DNA of 64,000 bases from assembly GCA_020852175.1 (NCBI GenBank), contig JADZBH010000032.1, forward strand, positions 1-64,000. Reading direction: 5' to 3'. Of the stretch, positions 42,079 to 50,024 are shown piece after piece (position 1 is the first letter of the stretch; each line of letters starts with the position of its first letter). Position numbers and translations under genes: made by a program. Under the pieces are notes generated by a model, which ran no database searches, was not told the origin of the DNA, and saw only the letters and a list, made by a program, of their open reading frames with translations. This stretch comes from Bryobacterales bacterium (lineage in GTDB: Bacteria; Acidobacteriota; Terriglobia; Bryobacterales; Bryobacteraceae).

Positions 42079-42870
42079 ATGCCGCTACAAGCCCCACTCC
42101 TGTTGGTTGCTGGCGTGCTACTTACCGTGCTTCCCGGCCTGAAGGCACAGACTCAGGGCAATCCACGTGTCGAGGCGTCCCCGTCCTCGTTCACGCTGCT
42201 TTATCGGGAAGGCCCCCCGGGTCAGGCGGGCCGCGAGAAGTTTCTGTATTCGCGCGACGACGGCGCCCGCGCGGAAATCTTCTCCCCAGGTTCACCCGGT
42301 TACACCGGCTGGGAACCCAAGACGCTTGTCCTTCCCGAGCTACGCAAGCGGTTCCTCATCGCCGAACGCGCCCGGCTTGTTTCCACCTTCTTCTTGTCCG
42401 CCGCCGATGCGGATTTTCGAAAACGTCCACTGATTTCAGAGAACTGCGCCCACGAGGCGGGCAGCAAGGCAACGCTGGCAGGACAGGAATCGATTCTCGG
42501 CGTGCATACCTATCACTTTGAATCCCCAGCGGAAGCCGGCATGCCTGGGATCGATACCTGGCTTGCTCCGAAACTCGGCTGTTTCGGCATTCAGACCATT
42601 CATTCGGGCGCCGGCCAGGACGGCGTATTCACACGGGTCTTTGAACGCGTGCCCTTGTCGCTCGCCTTCGCGCCTCCACCCGGATCCGTGTTTGAGCCAC
42701 CCGCGCCGGACTTCCGCGAAGTGCCTCCCTCCGAGCAGCAGAAGGCGGTTCTGGGCCAGGTGCGAGGCACTCCCTTCGGTTGGGTAGCGTCGGATGCGCA
42801 TCTGGAAAAAGGCTTCGCGCGATTTGACCGGAATTACGAACAGGCGCGGCAATACGGACCCGGTAAGTAG
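42079..42870 (+). CDS. Secreted protein of unknown function (first of a tandem pair)
   Basis: The 263-aa product has a signal peptide (L-L-L-V-A-G-V-L-L-T-V-L-P-G-L-K-A-Q). No known domain is recognised. The mature part contains a lone Cys near 132 and another near 174 (L-G-C-F-G-I-Q), possibly a disulfide, with beta-strand-like stretches such as S-F-T-L-L-Y-R-E-G and H-T-Y-H-F-E-S. The order (Cys, Y-H-F strand, second Cys before a short turn, F-E-P-P) resembles that of the next secreted gene, so the two may be distant paralogues. A strong TAGGAGG lies 5 nt before the ATG. Confidence 0.75.
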   Translation: MPLQAPLLLVAGVLLTVLPGLKAQTQGNPRVEASPSSFTLLYREGPPGQAGREKFLYSRDDGARAEIFSPGSPGYTGWEPKTLVLPELRKRFLIAERARLVSTFFLSAADADFRKRPLISENCAHEAGSKATLAGQESILGVHTYHFESPAEAGMPGIDTWLAPKLGCFGIQTIHSGAGQDGVFTRVFERVPLSLAFAPPPGSVFEPPAPDFREVPPSEQQKAVLGQVRGTPFGWVASDAHLEKGFARFDRNYEQARQYGPGK

Positions 42871-42952
42871 TAAGTGGCAGGCTTCCCGCCGTCATGAGGC
42901 GGGTCATCCGGCATAGCCACCGGCAACGGAAACCCCAAAGGAGTCAAAATCC

Positions 42953-43627
42953 ATGAACTATATGCTTTGGCTTAGCCTCGCTATCGCCATCGTAGCTGTG
43001 GGGCACAGCTACCTGTATTCTCAGACGCCGGCAACCGCCCGGTCCTATGTGGCAACGGTGAAACGAACGGTCTTCGTTCGAGGACCCGGCAACGTCGAGA
43101 CAGTGAAGTCGATGGAGACTCGCACCGAGGCGCGCGACCGCCTGGGGCGGCGGTATACATCGGCCAATTCCGGAACACCGGAGCGGTTTCGTCTGGCCAC
43201 GGTTCACGACATTCAGACGGGAAGAGTCTACCAGGTGGATCATGGGAACCGGCGCGTTTTCGTGGCGGCCGTCAATGAGTTCCGGCGCGGTCCGGATCTC
43301 ACGGCGCTGACGGGGTCGCAACGCGAGGACATCCAGTCCAGGACCAGGCGGATGGGAGAGGTCTCCTGTGTGGAATCGCCCGTATATGTTCAGTCCGGGG
43401 ATGGAACCCGGAGCGAGGCGGGCAAGGGCTGCACTTCGTTTGAACTCGGAGCGCTCACCATCGCGCAGGACTATACGGCCGTGCGCGGGGGACAGCAGTT
43501 GCACACGGTCACGGAGTTAGTGGACCTCCGCATGGATGTGGAGCCGAATCCGGACTGGTTCCTCGTGCCGGAAGCCTACGCAACCATCCAGGGCTCCGCG
43601 TGGAACGAACGCGAGGCCCGGAGGTAG
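42953..43627 (+). CDS. Secreted protein of unknown function (second of a tandem pair)
   Basis: The 224-aa product has an N-terminal hydrophobic helix (M-L-W-L-S-L-A-I-A-I-V-A-V-G) and a likely cleavage near residue 23. The mature domain is beta-rich, with Cys near 137 (E-V-S-C-V-E-S-P-V-Y) and near 158 (G-K-G-C-T-S-F-E-L-G), then a strand ending H-T-V-T-E-L-V-D-L-R. The layout resembles the preceding gene, but sequence identity by eye is low. AAAGGAG lies 9 nt before ATG 42953. It stands 34 bp upstream of tldD. No function can be assigned. Confidence 0.75.
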   Translation: MNYMLWLSLAIAIVAVGHSYLYSQTPATARSYVATVKRTVFVRGPGNVETVKSMETRTEARDRLGRRYTSANSGTPERFRLATVHDIQTGRVYQVDHGNRRVFVAAVNEFRRGPDLTALTGSQREDIQSRTRRMGEVSCVESPVYVQSGDGTRSEAGKGCTSFELGALTIAQDYTAVRGGQQLHTVTELVDLRMDVEPNPDWFLVPEAYATIQGSAWNEREARR

Positions 43628-43661
43628 CGAGTTCCGTCGGCCCGGCTGCTACCCTAGGGTT

Positions 43662-45095
43662 GTGCGCTATTCCGACTCCTTTTTCGCATCGAAATTCGGC
43701 ATCGCCGAGCGGGATCTGGAAGGCTGGCTGAGCGAGGCGCTTTCGCGCGGCGGCGACTACGCCGACCTCTATTTCGAATACCTCGCCACGACCTCGATCA
43801 GCATCGACGAGTCCATCGTGAAGAGCGCCACGCAGGGCGTCTCCATGGGCGTAGGCGTGCGCGTGCTTGCGGGCGAGCGCACCGGCTACGCCTATTCCGA
43901 CGATCTGTCTCCTGAACGCATCCGCCACGCCGCCCGCGTGGCCGCCTGCATCGCCGAAGGCCCGTCGAAGACGATCAAGGAAGGCTTCCTGGGCGGCGAA
44001 CGCCGGGAACTCTATCCCGTGCTGTCGCCGCCCGCCGATCTACCTCTGGAAGAACGCGTCTCCCTGGTGCGCCGCGCCGACGAGGCCGCCCGCGCCTACG
44101 ATCCGCGCGTCTTCATGGTCCAGGCCGTGTACGCCGACACGATGAAGCATGTGCTGGTGGCCACCAGCGATGGCCGCATCAACTTCGACCGCCAGCCCAT
44201 GGCCCGCCTGAACGTGCTCGTGCTGGCGCGCGAAGGCGAAAACCCGCCGCAACGCGGCTATTCGGGCGGCGGCGGACGCGTGGGCTTTGAATTCTTTCTG
44301 AATGAGAAGACGCCGGAATACTTCGCCCGCGAATCGGCCCGCCAGGCGATTGTGCAGTTAAACGCCGTCGATGCGCCGGCTGGCGAGTTGACCGTCGTGC
44401 TCGCTCCCGGCTGGCCGGGCGTGCTGCTGCACGAAGCCGTGGGCCACGGTCTGGAGGCCGACTTCAACCGCAAAGGCACCAGCGCGTATTCGAACCGTGT
44501 CGGCGAGCGCGTGGCCAGCAGCCTGGTGACCGTTGTCGACGACGGCACCATGCACTCGCGCCGCGGCTCCCTGAACATGGACGACGAAGGCAACCTTACC
44601 CACCGCAACGTTCTCATCGAGAATGGCATTCTGCGCGGCTATCTGCAGGACCGCCTGTCGGGCGCCATCATGGGCGCCACGCCCACCGGCAACGGCCGCC
44701 GCGAAAGCTATCAGCATGTGCCCATGCCGCGCATGACGAACACCTTCATGCTGGCCGGCGAAAGCGACCCCGAAGAGATCGTGCGCTCGGTGAAAAACGG
44801 CCTTTATTGCGCCACCTTCGGCGGAGGCCAGGTGGACATCACCAGCGGCAACTTCGTCTTCGACGCCACCGAGTCCTACCTGATCGAGGATGGCAAACTG
44901 ACGCGACCCGTGCGCGGCGCCACCCTCATCGGCAACGGTCCGGAAGCCATGCAGCGCGTCACCATGGTCGGTAACGACCTGGCGCTCGACGAAGGCATCG
45001 GCATCTGCGGCAAGGACGGGCAAAGCGTGCCCGTCGGCGTCGGCATTCCAACCGTCCGCCTGGACGGCATCACGGTGGGAGGCACCGCCCGGTGA
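43662..45095 (+). CDS. tldD: TldD metalloprotease subunit
   Basis: TldD pairs with TldE/PmbA in a heterodimeric zinc protease that trims leader peptides and unfolded peptides. The 477-aa product has the TldD features: N-terminal G-G-D-Y-A-D-L-Y-F-E-Y, S-x-G-V-G-V-R-V near 66, and the zinc motif H-E-A-V-G-H (HExxxH) near residues 257-262 with G-L-E-A-D-F. D-D-E-G and P-R-M-T-N-T follow, then S-G-N-F-V-F and V-G-I-P-T-V-R-L near the end. The start is GTG 43662; upstream in-frame codons fall in the preceding secreted-protein gene. The stop overlaps the pmbA start (GTGA). Confidence 0.95.
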   Translation: MRYSDSFFASKFGIAERDLEGWLSEALSRGGDYADLYFEYLATTSISIDESIVKSATQGVSMGVGVRVLAGERTGYAYSDDLSPERIRHAARVAACIAEGPSKTIKEGFLGGERRELYPVLSPPADLPLEERVSLVRRADEAARAYDPRVFMVQAVYADTMKHVLVATSDGRINFDRQPMARLNVLVLAREGENPPQRGYSGGGGRVGFEFFLNEKTPEYFARESARQAIVQLNAVDAPAGELTVVLAPGWPGVLLHEAVGHGLEADFNRKGTSAYSNRVGERVASSLVTVVDDGTMHSRRGSLNMDDEGNLTHRNVLIENGILRGYLQDRLSGAIMGATPTGNGRRESYQHVPMPRMTNTFMLAGESDPEEIVRSVKNGLYCATFGGGQVDITSGNFVFDATESYLIEDGKLTRPVRGATLIGNGPEAMQRVTMVGNDLALDEGIGICGKDGQSVPVGVGIPTVRLDGITVGGTAR

Positions 45096-46453
45096 ACTGG
45101 CACGAAGGCCCTCATCTGGAACGTCTGGCCGAGTGCGTGGTGGCGCTCGCCCGCGAAGCCGGCGCCACGGATTCGGAATGCACCATCAGCGAGGGCAGTG
45201 AATTCAGCGCCACCGTGCGCATGGGGGAAGTCGAGCAGGTGAAGGAAGCAGGCTCGCGCGGAGCGGGCGTGCGCGTGCTGTTCGGGCAGCGGACAGGCTC
45301 GTCCTACACGAGCGACTTGAGCGGCGATGGCCTTCGCGCCATGGTGTCGCAAGCCGTCGGCCTCGCCCGGATCACCACGGAGGACCCCTTTGCCGGCCTT
45401 CCCGACGCCGCCGACTTCGGCACGATCGATCACGGACTCGATCTCTACCACGGCGACGTGGAAGCCCTCGATGCCGCCAGCAAGGTTGAGATGGCCCGTC
45501 TGGCGGAAAAGGCCGCGCTCATGCTCGACCCGCGTGTTTCCAATTCTGAGGGCGGCTCCTTCGGCAGCTATCTCGGCGCCAGCGCCTTCGCCAACTCGCG
45601 CGGCTTTCTCGGCTCCTACCGCGCCTCGAACTGTTCGCTCAGCGTCGTGCCCGTCGTCAAGGACGGCGGCGCGATGGAGCGCGACTACTGGTATTCCACC
45701 GCCCGGTCGGCGTCCGGCCTGGAACCGCCCGAACTCGTCGGACGCAAGGCGGCCGAACGCGCTCTGCGCCGCTTGAACGCGCGTTCGCTGTCCACCCGCA
45801 AGGCGCCCGTCATCTTCGAGCCCCGCGTGGCTCGCTCGCTGCTGAGCCACGTCTTTGAACTGCTCCACGGCGATTCCATCTACCGCCGCGCTTCCATCTG
45901 GGCGGGCAAACTCGGCGAACAGGTGGCCGGAAGCGAAGTCACCATCATCGACGACTCCACGCTGCCCGGCCTGTTCGGCTCCACTCCCTTCGACGATGAA
46001 GGCCTGGCCAGCCGCCGCAACGTCCTCATTGATCGCGGCGTCCTGAAGAGCTACCTGCTGAACACCTATACGGCGCGCAAACTTGGCCTGCGCTCCACTG
46101 GCAGCGCCAGCCGCGGCCTCACGGGCAACGCAGGCATCGGGCACGGCAATCTCTACCTTGCCTCGGGCGCGCTCAAGCCCGAGGAACTTCTGCGCCGCAT
46201 GGGCACCGGCCTCTACGTCACCGAGTTGATGGGTCATGGCTTCAACGCGGTCACCGGCGATTATTCGCGCGGCGCCGCCGGTCTCTGGATCGAGAACGGA
46301 GAAATCGCCTACCCTGTTTCCAAGGTGACCATCGCGGGAAACCTGAAAGAGATGTTGAATCAGGTGGCCGCCATCGGCGACGACCTTGAATTCCGTGGTT
46401 CGGTCGCCGCGCCAACGGTCGCCATTGGGGAGATGACCATCAGTGGCCAATGA
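45092..46453 (+). CDS. pmbA: TldE/PmbA metalloprotease partner
   Basis: The 453-aa product is the non-catalytic homologue of TldD. It shows S-R-G-A-G-V-R-V-L-F-G near 48-60, D-A-A-S-K and R-V-S-N-S-E-G (the P-R-V-S-N-S-E-G-G segment near 150), and S-x-G-L-T-G-N-A-G-I-G-H-G-N near 345. Instead of the H-E-x-x-x-H zinc motif it has L-S-H-V-F-E-L near 252, as expected for TldE. The complex cuts peptides in the cytoplasm, for example microcin-type leaders or CcdA-type antitoxins in Escherichia coli; the local substrate is unknown. GTG 45092 overlaps the tldD stop, so translation is coupled. The next gene overlaps its 3' end by 11 bp. Confidence 0.93.
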   Translation: MNWHEGPHLERLAECVVALAREAGATDSECTISEGSEFSATVRMGEVEQVKEAGSRGAGVRVLFGQRTGSSYTSDLSGDGLRAMVSQAVGLARITTEDPFAGLPDAADFGTIDHGLDLYHGDVEALDAASKVEMARLAEKAALMLDPRVSNSEGGSFGSYLGASAFANSRGFLGSYRASNCSLSVVPVVKDGGAMERDYWYSTARSASGLEPPELVGRKAAERALRRLNARSLSTRKAPVIFEPRVARSLLSHVFELLHGDSIYRRASIWAGKLGEQVAGSEVTIIDDSTLPGLFGSTPFDDEGLASRRNVLIDRGVLKSYLLNTYTARKLGLRSTGSASRGLTGNAGIGHGNLYLASGALKPEELLRRMGTGLYVTELMGHGFNAVTGDYSRGAAGLWIENGEIAYPVSKVTIAGNLKEMLNQVAAIGDDLEFRGSVAAPTVAIGEMTISGQ

Positions 46454-46925
46454 TTTTCTGGTAACAAGCCCGGCTCGCCATGGGCCGTCGAGCAAGGTCC
46501 CGCTGCTCATCGTGGGCGTGGTGGCGATTCTGGCCGCCGGCGCTTTCCTCTACATGCACCAGCGGTCCTCCAACGCGCCGCAGGGGATGGTGCTGACGGG
46601 CGAGGCCAAGGCGTATGTGAAGCACCTCGGGCTCTCGGACGTCGGTATGCGGGCGCACGAAAGCTACATGGGCGGCACGGTGGTGGAAATCACCGGCAGG
46701 ATCACGAACAACGGAGACCGCGCCCTGAAACAGGTGGATCTCTACTGCGTTTTCTACGACACGATGGGCCAGGTGGTGTTGCGCGAGCCCGCACCCATCG
46801 TGCGCGGCAAAACAGGCGGACTCGCCGCGGGAGCCACCAGGGAGTTCCGGCTCCCCTTCGACAGTCTGCCCGAAAGCTGGAATCAGGGCATGCCGCAACT
46901 GGTGATCGGCCAAATTGTGTTCTAA
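46443..46925 (+). CDS. Membrane-anchored FxLYD-like protein
   Basis: The 160-aa product has a cytoplasmic start, one TM helix (residues 20-38, P-L-L-I-V-G-V-V-A-I-L-A-A-G-A-F-L-Y) and a periplasmic beta-sandwich. The domain contains V-E-I-T-G-R-I-T-N-N-G-D-R-A-L-K-Q-V-D-L-Y-C-V-F-Y-D near 85-110 and L-A-A-G-A-T-R-E-F-R-L-P-F near 130, which is the FxLYD/DUF2393-like pattern. Such domains are common in anchored stalk proteins and have no known enzymatic role. The GTG start at 46443 lies inside the pmbA 3' end. The gene is followed by the receiver-fusion gene at 27 bp. Confidence 0.75.
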   Translation: MANDFLVTSPARHGPSSKVPLLIVGVVAILAAGAFLYMHQRSSNAPQGMVLTGEAKAYVKHLGLSDVGMRAHESYMGGTVVEITGRITNNGDRALKQVDLYCVFYDTMGQVVLREPAPIVRGKTGGLAAGATREFRLPFDSLPESWNQGMPQLVIGQIVF

Positions 46926-46952
46926 TGCGCACGGGTCTATGCTGAGGCAGGC

Positions 46953-48572
46953 ATGCGCCGCATCCTGATCGTCGACGACGATCCCGACCAACTGGAAATC
47001 CGTCAACTGGTGATCCGGCACTCCGGCCACCGCACCGCCATCGCCTCGGCCGCGGATGAGGCCCTGCGGATTTTCGACGCCGGACGGTTCGACACCGTCG
47101 TGCTCGACCTCCGCCTGCCCGCGCCGGAGACCGGACTGGCCCTGATTCGCGCCCTGCGCGAGCGCTCCGCCACGGTGCGCATCTTCGTGCTCAGCGGCTG
47201 GCCCGCCGACATCGAGCAGGCCCCCGAAAGGGCCATGGTTCAGGAGGTCCTGACCAAGCCGGTGAATTCCGGGTGGTTGCTGCGGCGCCTGGCGCTATTG
47301 GCCTGTCTGGCTCTGCTGCTGGCGTCCGGACCGCTGCGCGCGGCCGAGGCCGTGATTGACTTGGCCGATGCCCGCGAGGTGGTGGCCAGTCTCGAACTGA
47401 GCGCCCCAGGCACGCAGTGGAACCGCAAGGGCAGGGAAGGGGCGTTGGCCCGAGTCACCGTCGATGGCAAACTCGCCGCCCATGTTCCGGTCTTCCTCGG
47501 CGGCACGCCGCTGCGGCAATCCGTGCTGCTCGGCCGCCTGTCCGCGGGACGCCACACGGTCCATGTCGAGCGCGACGAACGCTCGCCCGAGGGCGTCGAG
47601 TTGAAAACCGGCCCCGTGCGCCTGCGCGCCGTGAGCCAGCCCGACCCCGATTTTCAGATGATCGCCAACGCCCCGGTGCTGTTTGGCCGCCGTGACGATC
47701 AGTTGTTCACCGATGTGCCCTTGCTTGCCTATTGTGAAATTACCGCGGCGGGCGGCCGCACCACGCTCGAATACACCGTCATCTTCAGCAACGAAGATGG
47801 CGGTACGTCCACAAGAGCGCTCATGGCCCGCTGGGGCCGCACCACCGACATCGAGTATGTCTACCGCGTCAGCTTCGATCAGTCCGGCCGCCGCCTGTCG
47901 GGCATCATCCAGACGCGTGGCCATGCCGATGTCGAGTTCACCGGCGAGCGCGAGGGGGAACACCCCTTGCTCGGCGTCGTGACACTGAACAACATGGTGG
48001 CGCCGGAAGGCCGGAGCGCCATCCGCTGGGCGCCCGTGCCGGTGATGGCCGATCTGAGCCATGCCTCGCGCGAGGCCGTCATGGACCAGGCTCCCTGGAC
48101 CTACCGCATCGCCGCCGAGGAACTGGAGCGCGAAGGCAAACTGCGCCCCTTCGGCACGGTGAACGGCCAGAATATCAGCGATCCTCGCAACTATCTCACC
48201 TTCGAGGCCCGCATCCTGAGCCGCGGCGCCCGCATCAGCCCGGCCGTGCGCCTGCGCGATGGCATCTGGCAGGCCGCCCATCTAGGACGCGCCGATTATG
48301 CCGTCGAACGCCCCGGTTGGGCCCGCATGTCCGTTGAGGTGCCGCCCGGCACAACCGCCGGCGACATTCAGGAATTCGGCTTCGCCTGTCTCACGGAACC
48401 CGCCAATGCCCGTGCACCCGCGCCCCTGGCTGGCGCCTGTACCGTGGAAGCCGTCGGCGCCGTATTTCTTCCGGGCAGGGACTTCGCGCCCGGGCCCCGC
48501 CTTTGGACCAGGCCTCTCACCGCTCCGGTCACCATCGACTCCGGCCAGATGGTGTCTCTCCCATGGAAGTAA
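46953..48572 (+). CDS. Response-regulator receiver domain fused through a TM helix to a periplasmic domain
   Basis: The 539-aa product starts as a CheY-like receiver (residues 1-108) with the acidic pair D8/D9, phospho-acceptor D52 (V-V-L-D-L-R-L-P), S81 and K102 (L-T-K-P). Where a receiver's last helix normally ends, the chain continues into a hydrophobic segment L-L-R-R-L-A-L-L-A-C-L-A-L-L-L-A-S (109-125) and A-A-E-A, then ~405 residues of beta-rich, apparently exported protein (W-T-Y-R-I-A-A-E-E-L near 382; F-G-F-A-C-L-T near 473). I know no standard family with this order. A GTG at 47262 with AGGAGG upstream could start a separate secreted protein in the same frame, beginning V-N-S-G-W-L-L-R-R. 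Confidence 0.75.
   Translation: MRRILIVDDDPDQLEIRQLVIRHSGHRTAIASAADEALRIFDAGRFDTVVLDLRLPAPETGLALIRALRERSATVRIFVLSGWPADIEQAPERAMVQEVLTKPVNSGWLLRRLALLACLALLLASGPLRAAEAVIDLADAREVVASLELSAPGTQWNRKGREGALARVTVDGKLAAHVPVFLGGTPLRQSVLLGRLSAGRHTVHVERDERSPEGVELKTGPVRLRAVSQPDPDFQMIANAPVLFGRRDDQLFTDVPLLAYCEITAAGGRTTLEYTVIFSNEDGGTSTRALMARWGRTTDIEYVYRVSFDQSGRRLSGIIQTRGHADVEFTGEREGEHPLLGVVTLNNMVAPEGRSAIRWAPVPVMADLSHASREAVMDQAPWTYRIAAEELEREGKLRPFGTVNGQNISDPRNYLTFEARILSRGARISPAVRLRDGIWQAAHLGRADYAVERPGWARMSVEVPPGTTAGDIQEFGFACLTEPANARAPAPLAGACTVEAVGAVFLPGRDFAPGPRLWTRPLTAPVTIDSGQMVSLPWK
47242..47264 (+). promoter_or_regulatory. Possible internal ribosome binding site and GTG start
   Basis: AGGAGG (47242-47247) precedes the in-frame GTG codon at 47262-47264 by 14 nt, inside the receiver-domain coding sequence. 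The protein starting there would begin with R-R plus a hydrophobic stretch plus A-A-E-A, a convincing signal peptide. The Shine-Dalgarno spacing is longer than optimal, so the assignment is tentative. Confidence 0.35.
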
Positions 48573-48790
48573 CCGTCAAGGTCATCCCACGCAGTTCCCG
48601 CAGCGAGGTCATCGGAGAAATGGCCGACGGCGCACTGAAAGTGAAACTTGCGGCCGTCCCCGAAAAGGGCAAGGCAAATCAGGAGTTATGCGACGTGCTC
48701 GCGCGTCACTTCCGTGTGCCTTCCCGGGACGTGGAACTGATCGCGGGCGTCACTTCAACGAGGAAGCGCGTTCGCATCCGCGGTCTCTGA
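48563..48790 (+). CDS. yggU: DUF167/YggU family protein
   Basis: The 75-aa product is a complete DUF167 domain: V-K-V-I-P-R-S-S-R-S-E-V near 5, L-K-V-K-L-A-A-V-P-E-K-G-K-A-N near 25-39 and V-E-L-I-A-G-V-T-S-T-R-K-R-V-R-I near 56. The family fold is known but its function is not. ATG 48563 overlaps the preceding stop by 10 bp, and its 3' end overlaps the convergent secreted-protein gene by 36 bp. The conserved P-x-K-G-x-A-N core makes the call firm despite the short length. Confidence 0.88.
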   Translation: MEVTVKVIPRSSRSEVIGEMADGALKVKLAAVPEKGKANQELCDVLARHFRVPSRDVELIAGVTSTRKRVRIRGL

Positions 48791-49414
48791 CACATCCGCC
48801 GGGCTGCGCACACGGAGTCCCGCCGTGCCCTGCTTAAACGCACGGGCCCGCTGATAGTCCGTCTGTAATTGTTTCAGCACCTTCTCGGCCACATCGGCGC
48901 TGGCACCCCGGAACTTGGCTCCCAGGCTTTCCTGGGTCGTAGCCCACATCACGTCACCGTCCTTCCCCACGATGCGAACCGCCGCCACCGCTTCGTGCTT
49001 CCGCTCGGCAATCCGCGTGGATTCGTTGTCTCCCACGCCGGCGCTCATCGAAGGCCCGCGGTTGTACTGAGAACTCGACGTCCGGTTTGTCCCGCCGCTG
49101 AAACTCGTCCGCCCGTTGATCCCCTCGCTTGTCTGGAAGGTGTCCGTGAAGATCATATCCTCGGCCGAGCCCTTCAATGCAGCGTCCGCACGCTCCCGGT
49201 TCTCCGTGATAATGAACAAGCCGCTGCGGTGCAAACTGCCCACGATCATGTCGCGAATCTGCGACGCGCTTTCCCCGCCGTCCAGTTTCTCGACGTATAA
49301 CCTCTTTACTTCCAGAAGCCCCACCACTGGATCTTCAACCTTCGCCTCCGACCACGAGCGTCCTGGTAAGGCAAATGCCAGCAGGAACGCTCCACGCAAT
49401 CCGAAGCCGCTCAT
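48755..49414 (-). CDS. Secreted protein with CsgG/TolB-N-like fold, unknown function
   Basis: The 219-aa product has a signal peptide (L-R-G-A-F-L-L-A-F-A-L-P-G-R-S-W-S). The mature part shows a helix and strand order (R-D-M-I-V-G-S-L-H-R-S-G-L-F-I-I-T-E near 55-72, A-D-A-A-L-K-G-S-A, A-V-A-A-V-R-I-V-G-K-D-G-D-V-M-W-A-T near 140-160) that resembles the anticodon-binding-like folds of CsgG/TolB-N and other small envelope proteins. A Ser/Gly/Asn-rich loop (about 95-125) interrupts it. The C-terminal ~20 residues overlap yggU on the other strand. It is the second gene of a two-gene unit with the gene at 49.4-49.9 kb (ATGA overlap). Confidence 0.7.
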   Translation of the reverse strand: MSGFGLRGAFLLAFALPGRSWSEAKVEDPVVGLLEVKRLYVEKLDGGESASQIRDMIVGSLHRSGLFIITENRERADAALKGSAEDMIFTDTFQTSEGINGRTSFSGGTNRTSSSQYNRGPSMSAGVGDNESTRIAERKHEAVAAVRIVGKDGDVMWATTQESLGAKFRGASADVAEKVLKQLQTDYQRARAFKQGTAGLRVRSPADVSETADANALPR

Positions 49415-49920
49415 CCTTTCCCCGCCTTTCTGGCCTCTTCATCCTGAAAGGTCACCTTCAGCCCGGTGCGCGCCTCCAGCGAGGCCAGCACCACGCGTAC
49501 GTCGGATTTCGACACCTGGAAAACCAGCGCCTGTTGTTCGCCCTGCTCGTCGCGGAATCCCAGTGTGAGAAAGTGCCGCCTCGACTTGCTCAGCAGGAAC
49601 AAAGGCGAAATCAGGACCGCTGCCAAATACCTTCGGTCCACCTTTTGCCCGTACTCGATCAGGTTGATCCGCTCATACGGAATCGCGAAGGTCGTCCGTT
49701 TGGTGGCGAAGTGGAACGCCGTCCTGTGCGTCGTGAATAGGGCGCCGTTCACTCCCACACCTAACTCCTCGACCGTCCCACCGATGAACTGGGCCTGTCC
49801 CCCCCTGTCGCGCGGGGCCGCCGCATCCGCCATCATCAAAAAAATTGGAAGTAAACGCGTCAGGATCTTCACACCGTTCACCACGATGAGGTAGTTGCCC
49901 GCCCGCTGCTTAGTTCTCAC
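49411..49920 (-). CDS. Secreted or anchored protein of unknown function
   Basis: The 169-aa product starts with a long polar segment, then a hydrophobic stretch (L-L-P-I-F-L-M-M-A-D-A-A-A) that could be a signal peptide. A later start at an internal codon is possible and would shorten the leader. The body contains F-A-I-P-Y-E-R-I-N-L-I-E-Y-G near 82 and a second hydrophobic helix (Y-L-A-A-V-L-I-S-P-L-F-L-L) near 98-112, then F-L-T-L-G-F-R-D and V-V-L-A-S-L-E-A-R-T-G. This pattern resembles PH-like domains with an inserted membrane segment. It overlaps the next gene by 4 bp (ATGA). No function is assigned. Confidence 0.65.
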   Translation of the reverse strand: MRTKQRAGNYLIVVNGVKILTRLLPIFLMMADAAAPRDRGGQAQFIGGTVEELGVGVNGALFTTHRTAFHFATKRTTFAIPYERINLIEYGQKVDRRYLAAVLISPLFLLSKSRRHFLTLGFRDEQGEQQALVFQVSKSDVRVVLASLEARTGLKVTFQDEEARKAGKG

Positions 49921-50024
49921 TTGTAATGAACAGGTTACGGTCAGGATTTTGCGCTATTCCCGAACCGTTAGGCTCTCAGTCTGATCCGTAAACTGGTTGT
50001 ATTTCAAGCGCCCCTACAAACTTC

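Noticed and set aside
44876-46510. 544-residue open frame antisense to tldD/pmbA
   Set aside because: tldD and pmbA are clear and overlap each other on the plus strand; the antisense frame has no family match.
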